Source: JANYJZ01 sp964523395
GTDB lineage: Bacteria; Bacteroidota; Ignavibacteria; UBA10030; SZUA-254
Assembly (NCBI GenBank): GCA_964523395.1
Contig: CAZFXS010000001.1
Coordinates: forward strand, 186,001-250,000
DNA: 64,000 bases
Reading direction: 5' to 3'
In this document: piece after piece, positions 26,621 through 35,254 of the stretch
Numbering within the stretch: position 1 is the first letter of the stretch
How the letters are laid out: every line of letters begins with the position of its first letter
Translations under genes and position numbers: made by a program
The notes under the pieces: generated by a model
Database searches by the model: none
Told to the model about the DNA's origin: nothing
The model's input: only the letters and a program-made list of their open reading frames with translations

Positions 26621-27463
26621 GTGTCATCATCATTCCGGTTTCAGAAACATCAGTGGGCATTAATCCTGGGTGCTTCCAGCGGTTTCGGTGCCGCAGCTGC
26701 GCGTGAACTTTCCCGCCGGGGAATGAATATTGCCGGTGTTCATTTTGATCGCGCAGCGACAATGCCGAATGTTGAAAAAATTATTAATGATGTCACCGGT
26801 GCCGGTGTGAAAGCCCTCTTCTTCAATATTAACGCTTCAGATGCTCAGCGGCGCGCTGAAACAATTGATGCAATCAAAAAAGAGTTTTCTTCTTCATCAG
26901 ATAATACCGTTCGCACATTACTCCATTCACTTGCCTTCGGAACACTGAAACCGTATATCGGGAAAAAGACCGAGGATGCCCTGACCCAGGCGCAAATTGA
27001 AATGACATTAGATGTTATGGCAAATAGTCTGGTGTACTGGACTCAAAGCCTGTTTTTCTCCGGCCTCATGAAAAAAGGAGCGGCTATTTTTGCAATGACA
27101 AGCTCCGGGGGGCACACCCAGTTGCCAAATTATGGAGCTGTCTCTGCCGCGAAAGCGGCACTGGAATCGCATATCAGGCAACTAGCGATGGAGTTGGGGC
27201 CTCATGGGATAACCGCAAATTCAATTCTTGCTGGTGTTACCGATACACCCGCTATGCGAAAAATTCCGGCCTCATCCAAAATGCTGGATATCGCAATATC
27301 TAAAAACCCGCAACTTCGTGCGACAACTCCTGAGGATGTTGCGAAAGCAATCGCAATCCTTTCGCTCGATGAAGCTTCGTTTATCTCCGGCAATGTTTTG
27401 AGAGTGGATGGTGGTGAAGACATCGTGAGCTATATTGGTCAACGAAGTCCAACAGATTTTTAG
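26621..27463 (+). CDS. Enoyl-ACP reductase-like SDR (FabL type)
   Basis: A short-chain dehydrogenase/reductase with the NAD(P) site LGASSGFGAAAAREL and the active-site segment NYGAVSAAKAALE. The Tyr and Lys are six residues apart (Y-x6-K), which is the enoyl-ACP-reductase spacing of FabI/FabL rather than the Y-x3-K of ordinary SDRs; LLHSLAFGTLK also matches the reductases' HS(I/L)AFG loop. It probably catalyses the last step of fatty-acid elongation. GTG 26621 is preceded by AGGAG (26608-26612) with eight bases between; the TTG at 26573 has no SD. Protein of 280 aa. An ordinary oxidoreductase remains possible. Confidence 0.7.
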   Translation: MSSSFRFQKHQWALILGASSGFGAAAARELSRRGMNIAGVHFDRAATMPNVEKIINDVTGAGVKALFFNINASDAQRRAETIDAIKKEFSSSSDNTVRTLLHSLAFGTLKPYIGKKTEDALTQAQIEMTLDVMANSLVYWTQSLFFSGLMKKGAAIFAMTSSGGHTQLPNYGAVSAAKAALESHIRQLAMELGPHGITANSILAGVTDTPAMRKIPASSKMLDIAISKNPQLRATTPEDVAKAIAILSLDEASFISGNVLRVDGGEDIVSYIGQRSPTDF

Positions 27464-27486
27464 CCCAAATAAAACGAGCGTTTTTA

Positions 27487-27515
27487 TTGATTTTTCCCCT
27501 TAACTTTTGTATATT
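27487..27515 (+). promoter_or_regulatory. Promoter of methyltransferase gene
   Basis: TTGATT (27487-27492), 17 bp, TATATT (27510-27515), 90 bp before ATG 27605. Confidence 0.7.
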
Positions 27516-27604
27516 TTCACCCGTACGCACCTCTGCGTTCATGTCACCAGTTGCTCTTTTGTTTGAGTGGAGCAATCATTTTTAATTTCCGAGAAGGAAA
27601 ACTT

Positions 27605-28753
27605 ATGGCACAAAAGACAAACAAGACGTCTTCTGCGGTGAAGCGTGTCGCTGCGCCCCGGACTGAAACCAAACAGTTCTCTGTTGCCGATCTGGTAAAA
27701 GAACTGAATTCCTTTAATGTCGATAATTACTGGGATCTGGGACGGTTTTTGGTGGATAAAGTCATGCCGGTCGCAAGGAAACAGGGAATGTTTGAAGACC
27801 AGGTGCTGAAGATGGTTTCTTCGCATCCCGGGATAAAATTCCCGTTTTCCATGTTAAAGCAGTGTCAGCAGTATTATTCCTATTATCCGGACGTGAAGAA
27901 GCGTACGTTGCCGGAAGTGTTTTATTTTGATCTTGCCACAAAAGTAGATGAATCGCGCAAACGGGACCAGTATGAAAAAATGGCTATTGATCTCCATTGG
28001 ACGATTTCCGATCTCCGGAAGAAAATACACGATGATGAAACTGCCCGAAGAATTGACGAGCGGACGAAATACGGTTTCGATCTCCGGGAGAGAAATGTAT
28101 GGACCTTCGAGACTCCTGATCCGCGTTTTGGTAAAGCTAATTTTAAAGGAAGAATGCCCGGGCAGATTATCGCAAATGCATTGTATTATTATACCAAGCC
28201 TGGCGATGTAATTGTGGACCCATTCGCCGGAAGCGGAACATTGGGCGATATAGTGGAAACACTTCCGCATTTCAGTGACAGAAAATGCAAGATGTATGAT
28301 GTAAACCCGACGGATGAACGTATTGCCAGGAATAATGTTTTGCTGACAGGAATTCCGGAGCAATCGGGAACAACAGATTATATTTTTATAGATCCTCCGG
28401 CCGAATACACGCAAAAAGAATCTTCGACGGAATTCGGGCTTGGGTCTGATGCTGCGCGGGCGGATTTCATACTGAAATTTAAGGGAATCATCCGTGAGTG
28501 TTCCCGTATCCTGAAAGCAGGTGGAAAAGTTTCTATCGTAATGGAACCTGCATTTTCAATCAATGAATTTATCGATTACCCCAACGAGGTAACTGTTCTT
28601 TTCCGCGAAGCCGGATTTAAACAGGTTGGCAAAGTATATCTTCCGCGTCGGTCTGGCGAGTTGATGAATAAGTCGCAGGGCATTTCCGAGATGAGAGGGA
28701 TAAAAGTCCTTTCCTCCGATTGCCGCGAGATGCTGACATTTGTAAAGCCGTAG
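27605..28753 (+). CDS. Solitary DNA methyltransferase-like protein with DUF1016-like N-terminus
   Basis: 382 aa from ATG 27605 (SD GAAGGAAAA). The N-terminal third (about residues 20-150) is helical and resembles DUF1016-type N-terminal domains (DLVKELNSFNVDNYWDLGRF, FSMLKQCQQYYSYYPDVKK). The C-terminal part is a Rossmann methyltransferase: SAM-binding VDPFAGSGTLGD near 204-215, and a catalytic FIDPPAEY near 261-268, close to the DPPY of amino-methyltransferases. Motif I precedes the DPP motif. No restriction endonuclease, specificity subunit or phage gene lies nearby, so it looks like an orphan modification enzyme; target and base are unknown. tRNA-Phe follows 18 bp later. Confidence 0.75.
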   Translation: MAQKTNKTSSAVKRVAAPRTETKQFSVADLVKELNSFNVDNYWDLGRFLVDKVMPVARKQGMFEDQVLKMVSSHPGIKFPFSMLKQCQQYYSYYPDVKKRTLPEVFYFDLATKVDESRKRDQYEKMAIDLHWTISDLRKKIHDDETARRIDERTKYGFDLRERNVWTFETPDPRFGKANFKGRMPGQIIANALYYYTKPGDVIVDPFAGSGTLGDIVETLPHFSDRKCKMYDVNPTDERIARNNVLLTGIPEQSGTTDYIFIDPPAEYTQKESSTEFGLGSDAARADFILKFKGIIRECSRILKAGGKVSIVMEPAFSINEFIDYPNEVTVLFREAGFKQVGKVYLPRRSGELMNKSQGISEMRGIKVLSSDCREMLTFVKP

Positions 28754-28771
28754 TAACTCAAATACATTTTA

Positions 28772-28844
28772 GGACAGGTAGCTCAGTTGGTAGAGCAACG
28801 GCCTGAAAAGCCGTGTGTCGGCGGTTCAATTCCGCCCCTGTCCA
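28772..28844 (+). tRNA. tRNA-Phe (anticodon GAA)
   Basis: Complete cloverleaf: acceptor GGACAGG/CCTGTCC with discriminator A, D arm GCTC..GAGC, anticodon stem ACGGC/GCCGT with loop CTGAAAA (anticodon GAA), and T arm GGCGG-TTCAATT-CCGCC. CCA is not encoded. Confidence 0.96.
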
Positions 28845-28853
28845 CTCAAGTCT

Positions 28854-28898
28854 AAAGTGCCTGTGACTGATTTCGTGTTACGGGCACTTTCTGTTTTT
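28854..28898 (+). terminator. Intrinsic terminator after tRNA-Phe
   Basis: Stem AAAGTGCC (28854-28861) / GGCACTTT (28883-28890) with an inner GTGAC/GTTAC pairing, followed by CTGTTTTT. Confidence 0.8.
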
Positions 28899-29098
28899 CA
28901 TACCTGTCTATCAAATCTGAAAACCACACCACTGAGTCTTTTCATAACTGATATACGTGAAAATTCCACACTGATTTCTCCGAATTGAATTAACTCTGAA
29001 ACGGTTAATTTCCACAACTATCTTTTTTGTCCCTATTAGTGAAGCTGAAAACTATTGGCACAGGTATTGAAGGATGTTTACCCCGAAAGGAGTTACCT

Positions 29099-29302
29099 AT
29101 GACAATTCATCTAACTGTTGAACAATGTAATCTACTCGTTTCATTCCTCACTCATCATATTACTGAACTCCGTGAGGAAATCATTCACACTGAAAATTAT
29201 ACATACAAATCAAACCTTAAACATCAGAAGCAGGAACTTGAACATCTGTTGATCAACATAACTGAGAAAAATGAACTCGTTGAGGAGCCCGTTAACGGGT
29301 AG
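29099..29302 (+). CDS. Small helical protein, unknown function
   Basis: 67 aa starting at ATG 29099 behind a strong SD (AAAGGAG). It is almost entirely predicted helix (LTVEQCNLLVSFLTHHITEL, NLKHQKQELEHLLINI) with no membrane segment or known domain. A coiled-coil or small dimeric regulator is possible, but nothing specific can be claimed. A motif TTGGCAC, 5 bp, TTGAA (29055-29071) resembling a sigma54 site lies 28 bp upstream. The two-helix ferritin-like gene begins 4 bp after the stop, so the two are probably cotranscribed. Confidence 0.55.
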   Translation: MTIHLTVEQCNLLVSFLTHHITELREEIIHTENYTYKSNLKHQKQELEHLLINITEKNELVEEPVNG

Positions 29303-29306
29303 CATA

Positions 29307-29552
29307 ATGGAATACACAGCCGGTAAAGAATCGTTGAAAGATCTTTCAATTGATGAAATAATTCAAACGGCACTGAAGCTGGAGGAGGAAGTGCGGCTCT
29401 TCTACACAGTTGCAAGCGAGGATGTCGGTGCTGATGCTGTTGTTGTATTTTCTGAATTGCTGGAGCAACAGCATGACCGAATTCAAACTCTTCGCTCGTT
29501 ACTGGCCGAGATTGAAGAGCTTCGTGAACTAAGCATCCCGATGGTTGGGTGA
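29307..29552 (+). CDS. Two-helix ferritin-like (rubrerythrin-type) small protein
   Basis: 81 aa from ATG 29307. Two long helices carry KLEEEVRLFY (residues 24-33) and a ferritin-type ExxH motif EQQH (53-56). This is half of a four-helix diiron bundle, so two chains would be needed to make one metal site, as in encapsulated-ferritin-type or mini-rubrerythrin proteins (family knowledge). Rubredoxin-like Cys pairs are absent. Its stop TGA overlaps the ATG of the following oxidoreductase alpha gene, so translation is coupled and a role in metal, oxygen or peroxide protection of that enzyme is a reasonable inference. Confidence 0.65.
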   Translation: MEYTAGKESLKDLSIDEIIQTALKLEEEVRLFYTVASEDVGADAVVVFSELLEQQHDRIQTLRSLLAEIEELRELSIPMVG

Positions 29553-30697
29553 TGAGTGCATCCAACAGCTCACGGTTGTTCCTGCGATCAGGAAATCAGA
29601 TGATTGCGGAAGGTGCGTTGGAGGCGGGGTGCCGTTTTTTTGCCGGGTATCCGATTACCCCTGCGTCGGGCATTTATAAAGCTATGATTGATTCCCTTCC
29701 TTCCCGAGGCGGTGTTGCTCTGAGCGCTCCGGACGAAATTTCCGCACTCGCATATTGCGTTGGCGCATCAATGCGTGGCTTCAAAGCTATGACAGCCACA
29801 TCCGGTCCGGGGTGGGCGCTCATGATTGAAACCGTGCAATACGCGCTAATGACGGAGATTCCGGTCGTGATCGCTCTTGTCCAAAGGCTTGGTCCGAGTA
29901 CGGGTGGGGCGACGCAAGGAGGGCAGGGTGATATCCTGCTCTCCGAGTTTTGTACCAGTGGCGGCTATACAATTCCGGTATTTTGTCCAAGCACGCCGCT
30001 TGAATGCTTTGAGCTGACAATGCGCGCATTTAATTGGTCCGAAATCTTACGAACGCCGGTTATTGTGCTGACTGATAAAGAAGTCGGCATGACAACGGAA
30101 AAGATTGATTATGCACGGTTACACCGGGTTCAGGTGATCGATCGTCTCGGGGCTGAAAAAACTGATGGAAACGTCGACGGGATTAAAACCTACGGTTTCG
30201 ATGAACTGTATGACGTTCCGCTATTCGAAGCAGTCGGTTCTGCAAGAAAACAAACGGTAACCGGGTCGGCGCACAATAAAAGAGGGGATCTGAAGAAAAA
30301 TGACGCCGAGACACTCGAAGTTCTTTATCATCTTGAAGCGAAAATAGAACATCGCAAGGATGACCTGGCGTTAGTTTCTTACGACCCTCAGGAAGAAGCA
30401 GAAACTCTTATCATCAGTTACGGAATTACAAGCAGAGCGATGCGTGAGGCGGTAATGCGTGCGCGGAGAAAAGGAAAAAAGGTTGCCTCAATGAATATCA
30501 TGTCGCTGTTTCCGCTCCCGGTCTCCCATATTGAACATGCGGTACGGACTGTCAAGAGAGTTGTTGTCGCGGAGGAAAACCTCAACGGTCAGTATCGCCG
30601 GTTAATCACGCCATATATGAAACATGTCGATGTTGTCGGTATCAACAAAATCGGGTCAATGATCACACCCGAAGAAATAGAGGCGAACATTGGTTGA
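29552..30697 (+). CDS. korA: 2-oxoacid:ferredoxin oxidoreductase, alpha subunit (KorA-like)
   Basis: The alpha subunit of a thiamine-pyrophosphate, ferredoxin-linked 2-oxoacid oxidoreductase (2-oxoglutarate type most likely) that gives acyl-CoA and reduced ferredoxin. 381 aa with MIAEGALEAGCRFFAGYPIT near 20-40, TATSGPGWALM near 83-93, and the domain II ATQGGQGDILLSE. No gamma domain is fused at the N-terminus of this subunit. ATG 29552 overlaps the preceding stop; GTG 29549 is an alternative. The beta gene starts at or just after its stop. Confidence 0.88.
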   Translation: MSASNSSRLFLRSGNQMIAEGALEAGCRFFAGYPITPASGIYKAMIDSLPSRGGVALSAPDEISALAYCVGASMRGFKAMTATSGPGWALMIETVQYALMTEIPVVIALVQRLGPSTGGATQGGQGDILLSEFCTSGGYTIPVFCPSTPLECFELTMRAFNWSEILRTPVIVLTDKEVGMTTEKIDYARLHRVQVIDRLGAEKTDGNVDGIKTYGFDELYDVPLFEAVGSARKQTVTGSAHNKRGDLKKNDAETLEVLYHLEAKIEHRKDDLALVSYDPQEEAETLIISYGITSRAMREAVMRARRKGKKVASMNIMSLFPLPVSHIEHAVRTVKRVVVAEENLNGQYRRLITPYMKHVDVVGINKIGSMITPEEIEANIG

Positions 30698-30710
30698 TTG
30701 TTCGCAATAC

Positions 30711-31961
30711 ATGACCGATGGTCTCACGATGCCTTTCTGCAAGGGATGCGGGCATGCGCATGTGTTGCGAAAGCTGGACGAAGCCCTTACTTCACTCGGG
30801 ATTTCTCCTTCAGATGTTTGTCTTGTTACGGATATCGGCTGCATCGGTCTTGCCGATTCTCTTTTTGGAAAGGTTCATACGGTTCACACGACACACGGAC
30901 GATCAACTGCGTTTGCCACCGGTATTGCGCTTGCCGATTCAATTATGGGGGAATCAAAACTGAAACCGATTGTCCTCATCGGGGATGGTGGTGCGATGAT
31001 CGGATTGCTGCATCTCGTTCATGCGGCTCAGCTGAATGTCGATGTGACAGTGTTGTTATGCAATAATTTTTTGTTCGGTATGACAGGGGGCCAGCATTCA
31101 GCGTTCTCTCCGGTGGATTTTATTTCGCAGACCACGCCTGACGGAAATATGATTCCGCCAATTGATATGTGCAGGGTTATTTCTGGCTCCCGTGCCGGTT
31201 TTGTTGCGAGAAAACTTGCGACTGATAAAGACCTTTCGGCGACAATTGCCGATGCTATATCTGCCCCCGGCTTCTCCCTTGTGGAGATAGTGGAACTATG
31301 TACCGAACATGCAACTTCCCGGAACGAACTGAAGGGAAATTCTCTTGCTCAAATTGCTGAGCATAATGGGTATTCGTTCGGGAAATTAACAAATGGTGAT
31401 TTCCGGGATCCGTATGGCAAGCTGTACAAAATAAAACATTTTTCTTCATATAAAGGAGCGGAGAAGAATAATTCGCTTTCAGTTTCCTGTAAATCTGCAT
31501 TGAAATCTAAAGTAAGCATGATCATAGCGGGCAGCGCCGGTGAACGTGTGCAATCGTCTGCCCGAAAACTCTGCGAAGGCGCTGTCATGAGCGGTTTGTT
31601 CTGTACACAGAAAAATGATAATCCCGTTACGCAGGGAAGCGGTTTTTCACTTTCAGAGGTGATCATATCACCGGAAGAAATCCATTATACCGGGGTTGAT
31701 TTCCCGACTGTTGTTATCCTTGTATCTCAGGATGGCGTTCGTGAAATGCAGAGTAAAAATATCTTTTCAATACTTTCATCCGAAACGCTGTTACTTGCAG
31801 ATGAAACTCTTGTCCTTCCGGTGACGTCCGCAACAGTGGTCCGGCATCCGTTCAGAAAAATATCGGGTCCTCACCTTGCCGCACAGCATGCGATTAAGAT
31901 GTACCTGGAACGGACTCAAATCTTCCCATTGCAGGCATATGTGGGGCGTTGTACGGTTTAG
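30711..31961 (+). CDS. korB: 2-oxoacid:ferredoxin oxidoreductase, beta subunit fused to gamma-like domain
   Basis: The N-terminal about 265 residues are a KorB-type beta subunit: CKGCGHAHVLRKLDEAL, TDIGCIGLAD, and the TPP/Mg motif GDGGAMIGLLHLVHAAQ. The remaining about 145 residues look like the gamma subunit (KorC): MIIAGSAGERVQSSARKLCE, then GSGFSLSEVIISPEEIHYTG and VVILVSQDGVRE, which parallel the gamma-subunit RSEVIIS and ALSQEA segments. The gamma's usual GGQG is replaced by GSAGER. Beta-gamma fusion in one chain is uncommon. TTG 30690 is an in-frame alternative start overlapping korA; ATG 30711 gives the usual MTDGLT opening. No ferredoxin subunit gene follows. Confidence 0.85.
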   Translation: MTDGLTMPFCKGCGHAHVLRKLDEALTSLGISPSDVCLVTDIGCIGLADSLFGKVHTVHTTHGRSTAFATGIALADSIMGESKLKPIVLIGDGGAMIGLLHLVHAAQLNVDVTVLLCNNFLFGMTGGQHSAFSPVDFISQTTPDGNMIPPIDMCRVISGSRAGFVARKLATDKDLSATIADAISAPGFSLVEIVELCTEHATSRNELKGNSLAQIAEHNGYSFGKLTNGDFRDPYGKLYKIKHFSSYKGAEKNNSLSVSCKSALKSKVSMIIAGSAGERVQSSARKLCEGAVMSGLFCTQKNDNPVTQGSGFSLSEVIISPEEIHYTGVDFPTVVILVSQDGVREMQSKNIFSILSSETLLLADETLVLPVTSATVVRHPFRKISGPHLAAQHAIKMYLERTQIFPLQAYVGRCTV

Positions 31962-31973
31962 GAAGAATTTCCT

Positions 31974-33998
31974 GTGAGACTTCATCTCAAGTACCTCTTG
32001 TTTTCATTCTTCGTTGTTCGTTGTTTCATCCCGCATGAAAGTCTGGCGCAAAAATCAATTGATGAATTTTTTAAAGAAGAAAAAGGAATTATCGCACATG
32101 AGCGGCAGCGATATGATAAGTTACTTCACACACAGACTTCGTTAAGTCTTGCCAGCAATTGGTTCGATGTAAGTTTTTATCAGTTGAATTTGAAAATTAC
32201 CGCAATCCCTGAATATCTGAAAGGTTCGGTGGACATTAAGGGGATTTGTTTGTCAGACAGTGCTAGCGTGCTTACACTCGATTTATCCTCACCCATGTTT
32301 GTTGATTCGATTGTGATGAATCATCATGTAGTTCCTTTCGTCCGTGACCCGGCTTCCTTTACTGTAATACTTGATCGAGTCTATCTGAGAGATGAGACGA
32401 TTTCACTCAAAGTGTATTATCAGGGGCATCCTGCAAGCACAGGATTCGGCAGTTTTATGTTTGGATCGCACGAAGGTGTTCCGTGGATATGGTCGCTGAG
32501 CGAACCTTACGGTGCGAAAGACTGGTGGCCCTGCAAAGATAATCCTGCAGATAAAGCCGATTCTGCTGATATTATCATTACCTGCGACTCAACGTTAAAA
32601 GCCGGTTCCAACGGAGCGTTGGTTGATCAAATCAACAACAACGACGGTACAGCCACTTATGTTTGGAAGGAACGGTATCCCATCGCGACATATCTTGTTT
32701 CTGTCGCGATAACGAATTATGCTCATTTTTCCAACTGGTTCCGGTACTCTCAGGTTGATTCGATGGAAATATTGAATTATGTTCTTCCCGAATACCTGGC
32801 TTCAGCACAAGCATCCCTTCCAAAGACTGTGGATATGCTTGAAATATTTTCCGGTATGTTCGGTCTGTATCCATTCGTAAAAGAGAAATACGGTCATGCG
32901 GATTTTGGATGGGGAGGAGCGATGGAACACCAGACAATGACATCAACCACAACATATAACGAAGGAGTTATTGCTCATGAACTTGCGCATCAATGGTTTG
33001 GGGACCTGATAACCTGCAGAACATGGCAACATCTCTGGTTGAATGAAGGGTTTGCGCAGTATGCCACCGCATTATATTTTGAACGGGAGTACGGCGAACA
33101 GTCTTACTGGAATTATATGAATCAACAACTCATCAACGCGAAGTTTGCAAACGGTCCATTGTTTGTTGAGGACACTTCTAATATTTCAAACCTGTTTAAT
33201 GGTTCACGGGTGTATGCCAAAGGCGCGGTTGTCCTTCATATGCTTCGTCATCTGCTTGGTGATAGTGTATTCTTTAAGGTACTCTACGCGTATGCGACAG
33301 ATCCTGAATTGAAGTACAGTTCAGCAAGCACAGAAGATTTTCAGCGAATCTGCGAAAAAGTAAGCGGCCGCGCGCTGGAATATTTCTTCTCTGAATGGAT
33401 TTACGGTGAACAATACCCCCGGTACGATTGGTATTGGACGGTCAATGATTCGGCAGGAATATCAATTGTGACACTTTCAATCAATCAGTGGACTGGAACT
33501 TCACACCCGTTATTCTTCACCATGCCGTTGGATATAAGGATTAGTTATCAGGGAAAAGACACCATGATTACTGTCGTTAATGATGCGCAATATGAGGAGT
33601 TTACGTTTCCATTACAATTTTCACCGGATTCTCTTTCACTGGATCCGTTTAATTGGATTTTGAAAGAGTCACATCATCTCACAGATGTTCAGGAGATTAA
33701 TTCAAATGTACCTGCGTTGTTTTCACTCAGTCAGAATTACCCCAACCCCTTTAACAACAATACTATAATCAGATATACCCTCGCCGGAGAAAGCAAAGTG
33801 ACATTACGTATTATGAATCTGTTAGGAGAAAATGTGGATCTGCTGGTCGATGGCCTCAAAGGACCCGGTGAACAAACTGTTTCATGGGATGCCTCGTCTG
33901 TTCCAAGCGGAGTATATTTTTACAGGCTTAATGCGACAAGTCTTTCCAATCCCTTTCGTTTGTTTACTGACATAAAAAAAATGCTTTTGGTGAAATAA
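31974..33998 (+). CDS. Secreted M1-family aminopeptidase with T9SS sorting domain
   Basis: 674 aa with a signal peptide (residues 1-25, ending ESLAQ) and GTG start. The M1 zinc metallopeptidase core shows the exopeptidase motif GGAMEHQ and the zinc ligands HELAHQWFGD (near 335) with the third ligand in WLNEGFAQY, 19 residues beyond. After a C-terminal beta domain, residues about 584-674 are a type IX sorting domain: LSQNYPNPFNNNTIIRYTL ... SGVYFYRL. It should be exported through Sec and then T9SS and attached to or released from the surface, where it trims peptides. The first LytS-type kinase gene begins 124 bp later. Confidence 0.9.
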   Translation: MRLHLKYLLFSFFVVRCFIPHESLAQKSIDEFFKEEKGIIAHERQRYDKLLHTQTSLSLASNWFDVSFYQLNLKITAIPEYLKGSVDIKGICLSDSASVLTLDLSSPMFVDSIVMNHHVVPFVRDPASFTVILDRVYLRDETISLKVYYQGHPASTGFGSFMFGSHEGVPWIWSLSEPYGAKDWWPCKDNPADKADSADIIITCDSTLKAGSNGALVDQINNNDGTATYVWKERYPIATYLVSVAITNYAHFSNWFRYSQVDSMEILNYVLPEYLASAQASLPKTVDMLEIFSGMFGLYPFVKEKYGHADFGWGGAMEHQTMTSTTTYNEGVIAHELAHQWFGDLITCRTWQHLWLNEGFAQYATALYFEREYGEQSYWNYMNQQLINAKFANGPLFVEDTSNISNLFNGSRVYAKGAVVLHMLRHLLGDSVFFKVLYAYATDPELKYSSASTEDFQRICEKVSGRALEYFFSEWIYGEQYPRYDWYWTVNDSAGISIVTLSINQWTGTSHPLFFTMPLDIRISYQGKDTMITVVNDAQYEEFTFPLQFSPDSLSLDPFNWILKESHHLTDVQEINSNVPALFSLSQNYPNPFNNNTIIRYTLAGESKVTLRIMNLLGENVDLLVDGLKGPGEQTVSWDASSVPSGVYFYRLNATSLSNPFRLFTDIKKMLLVK

Positions 33999-34122
33999 GG
34001 CCAATTATCTGTCGGGAACGGTTTTCAATCAAGTGAACTGAAGCATTCTTCGTTGTGTACCTTCATGACTCACCTCATCTTGCTTCTGGGTGCAGATTTC
34101 TTTAGTTTTTTGTTGGTTGAAT

Positions 34123-35244
34123 ATGAAAACCCCCGAACATACTTCTGTTTCAATAAAAAAACGAAATATCGTCTTAAAATGGGTGGGCTTTTTTTGCCTC
34201 TGGACACTTCTCGGAGTTTTCTCGGCAAGCCAGAATATGCTTGTCTTGCAGGAGATTGGTATGAATCCCACGTGGGAGGAGTCCCTGCGGCATGCGCTTA
34301 TTGACTGGTATTTATGGGCGTTGCTGACGATTCCCATCGGTGTTCTTGTTGTTAAAGTAGGATTAGATATTTCTCGTTGGAAACGGATCGCACTGGTTCA
34401 GATCCTCTTGAGCGCGGCATTCGCCCTTATTCATATTTCGTTGCTGGCAACGAGCCAGCAAATCGAGTCTTCAATCTGCGGTGAGCAGGCAAGTTTCATG
34501 GGCAAGGCCATTCCGTTGTTTAATATCAGGTTTCATTGGAATGTTCTTATCTATCTGGCAATTATCGGAGTCATCTTTGCAAGAGAATATTACCGTCGTT
34601 ACCGCGCGAAAGAAATCGTCTCCGCAAAACTTGAAACTCAGCTGGTTCAGGCGCAACTGCAAGCGTTGAAAATGCAAATGAACCCTCATTTTCTGTTTAA
34701 TACATTAAACTCTGTAGCAGCGCTTATACGTGACAAACAAAACGGAGTGGCTGTGGATGTGCTGACAGAGCTCAGTGACCTTCTTCGCTACACGCTTAAA
34801 AGCGAATCAGTGCAGGTTGTCCCGTTGAATCAGGAACTTGAAATGCTCGAGCGCTATCTGGCAATTGAACGCATCCGTTTTTCCGATCATCTCCAGATAT
34901 CCATGAATATTGACCGCCAGGCGCTTGATGCGGCAATTCCCAACCTGATCCTGCAGCCTCTTGTTGAAAATTCCATTAAACACGGTATTCAATCCCGTGA
35001 ACGGAAAAATCATATCGATGTCTCCGTTGGCAGGGAGAATGGTCATTTAAAAATCATGGTTGAAAATGACGGGAATGCTCTGCCTCAGAACTGGTCAATG
35101 GATCATAACGGCGGTATCGGGCTTCGCAACACACGTATTCGGCTTGAGCAGCTGTACGGAACTGCCCAGAGTTTTAGTATCGAGAATGTGAACGGTGGGG
35201 GAGTCAGAACGACGATGCGAATTCCGTTTGAGAAGTATTCCTGA
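34123..35244 (+). CDS. LytS/AlgZ-type sensor histidine kinase, cassette 1
   Basis: 373 aa. The N-terminal about 150 residues contain four hydrophobic helices with short loops and no obvious ligand domain, so sensing is within or near the membrane. A linker helix (AKLETQLVQAQLQALKMQM) leads to the His_kinase box NPHFLFNTLNSVAAL (His near 189) and an HATPase with NLILQPLVENSIKHGI. The paired LytTR regulator starts 10 bp later. Start ATG 34123 was preferred over the longer frame from 34090, which would place a polar stretch ahead of the basic KKRN. It is paralogous to kinases at 39059 and 48207. Confidence 0.88.
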   Translation: MKTPEHTSVSIKKRNIVLKWVGFFCLWTLLGVFSASQNMLVLQEIGMNPTWEESLRHALIDWYLWALLTIPIGVLVVKVGLDISRWKRIALVQILLSAAFALIHISLLATSQQIESSICGEQASFMGKAIPLFNIRFHWNVLIYLAIIGVIFAREYYRRYRAKEIVSAKLETQLVQAQLQALKMQMNPHFLFNTLNSVAALIRDKQNGVAVDVLTELSDLLRYTLKSESVQVVPLNQELEMLERYLAIERIRFSDHLQISMNIDRQALDAAIPNLILQPLVENSIKHGIQSRERKNHIDVSVGRENGHLKIMVENDGNALPQNWSMDHNGGIGLRNTRIRLEQLYGTAQSFSIENVNGGGVRTTMRIPFEKYS

Positions 35245-35254
35245 GTAACACACC

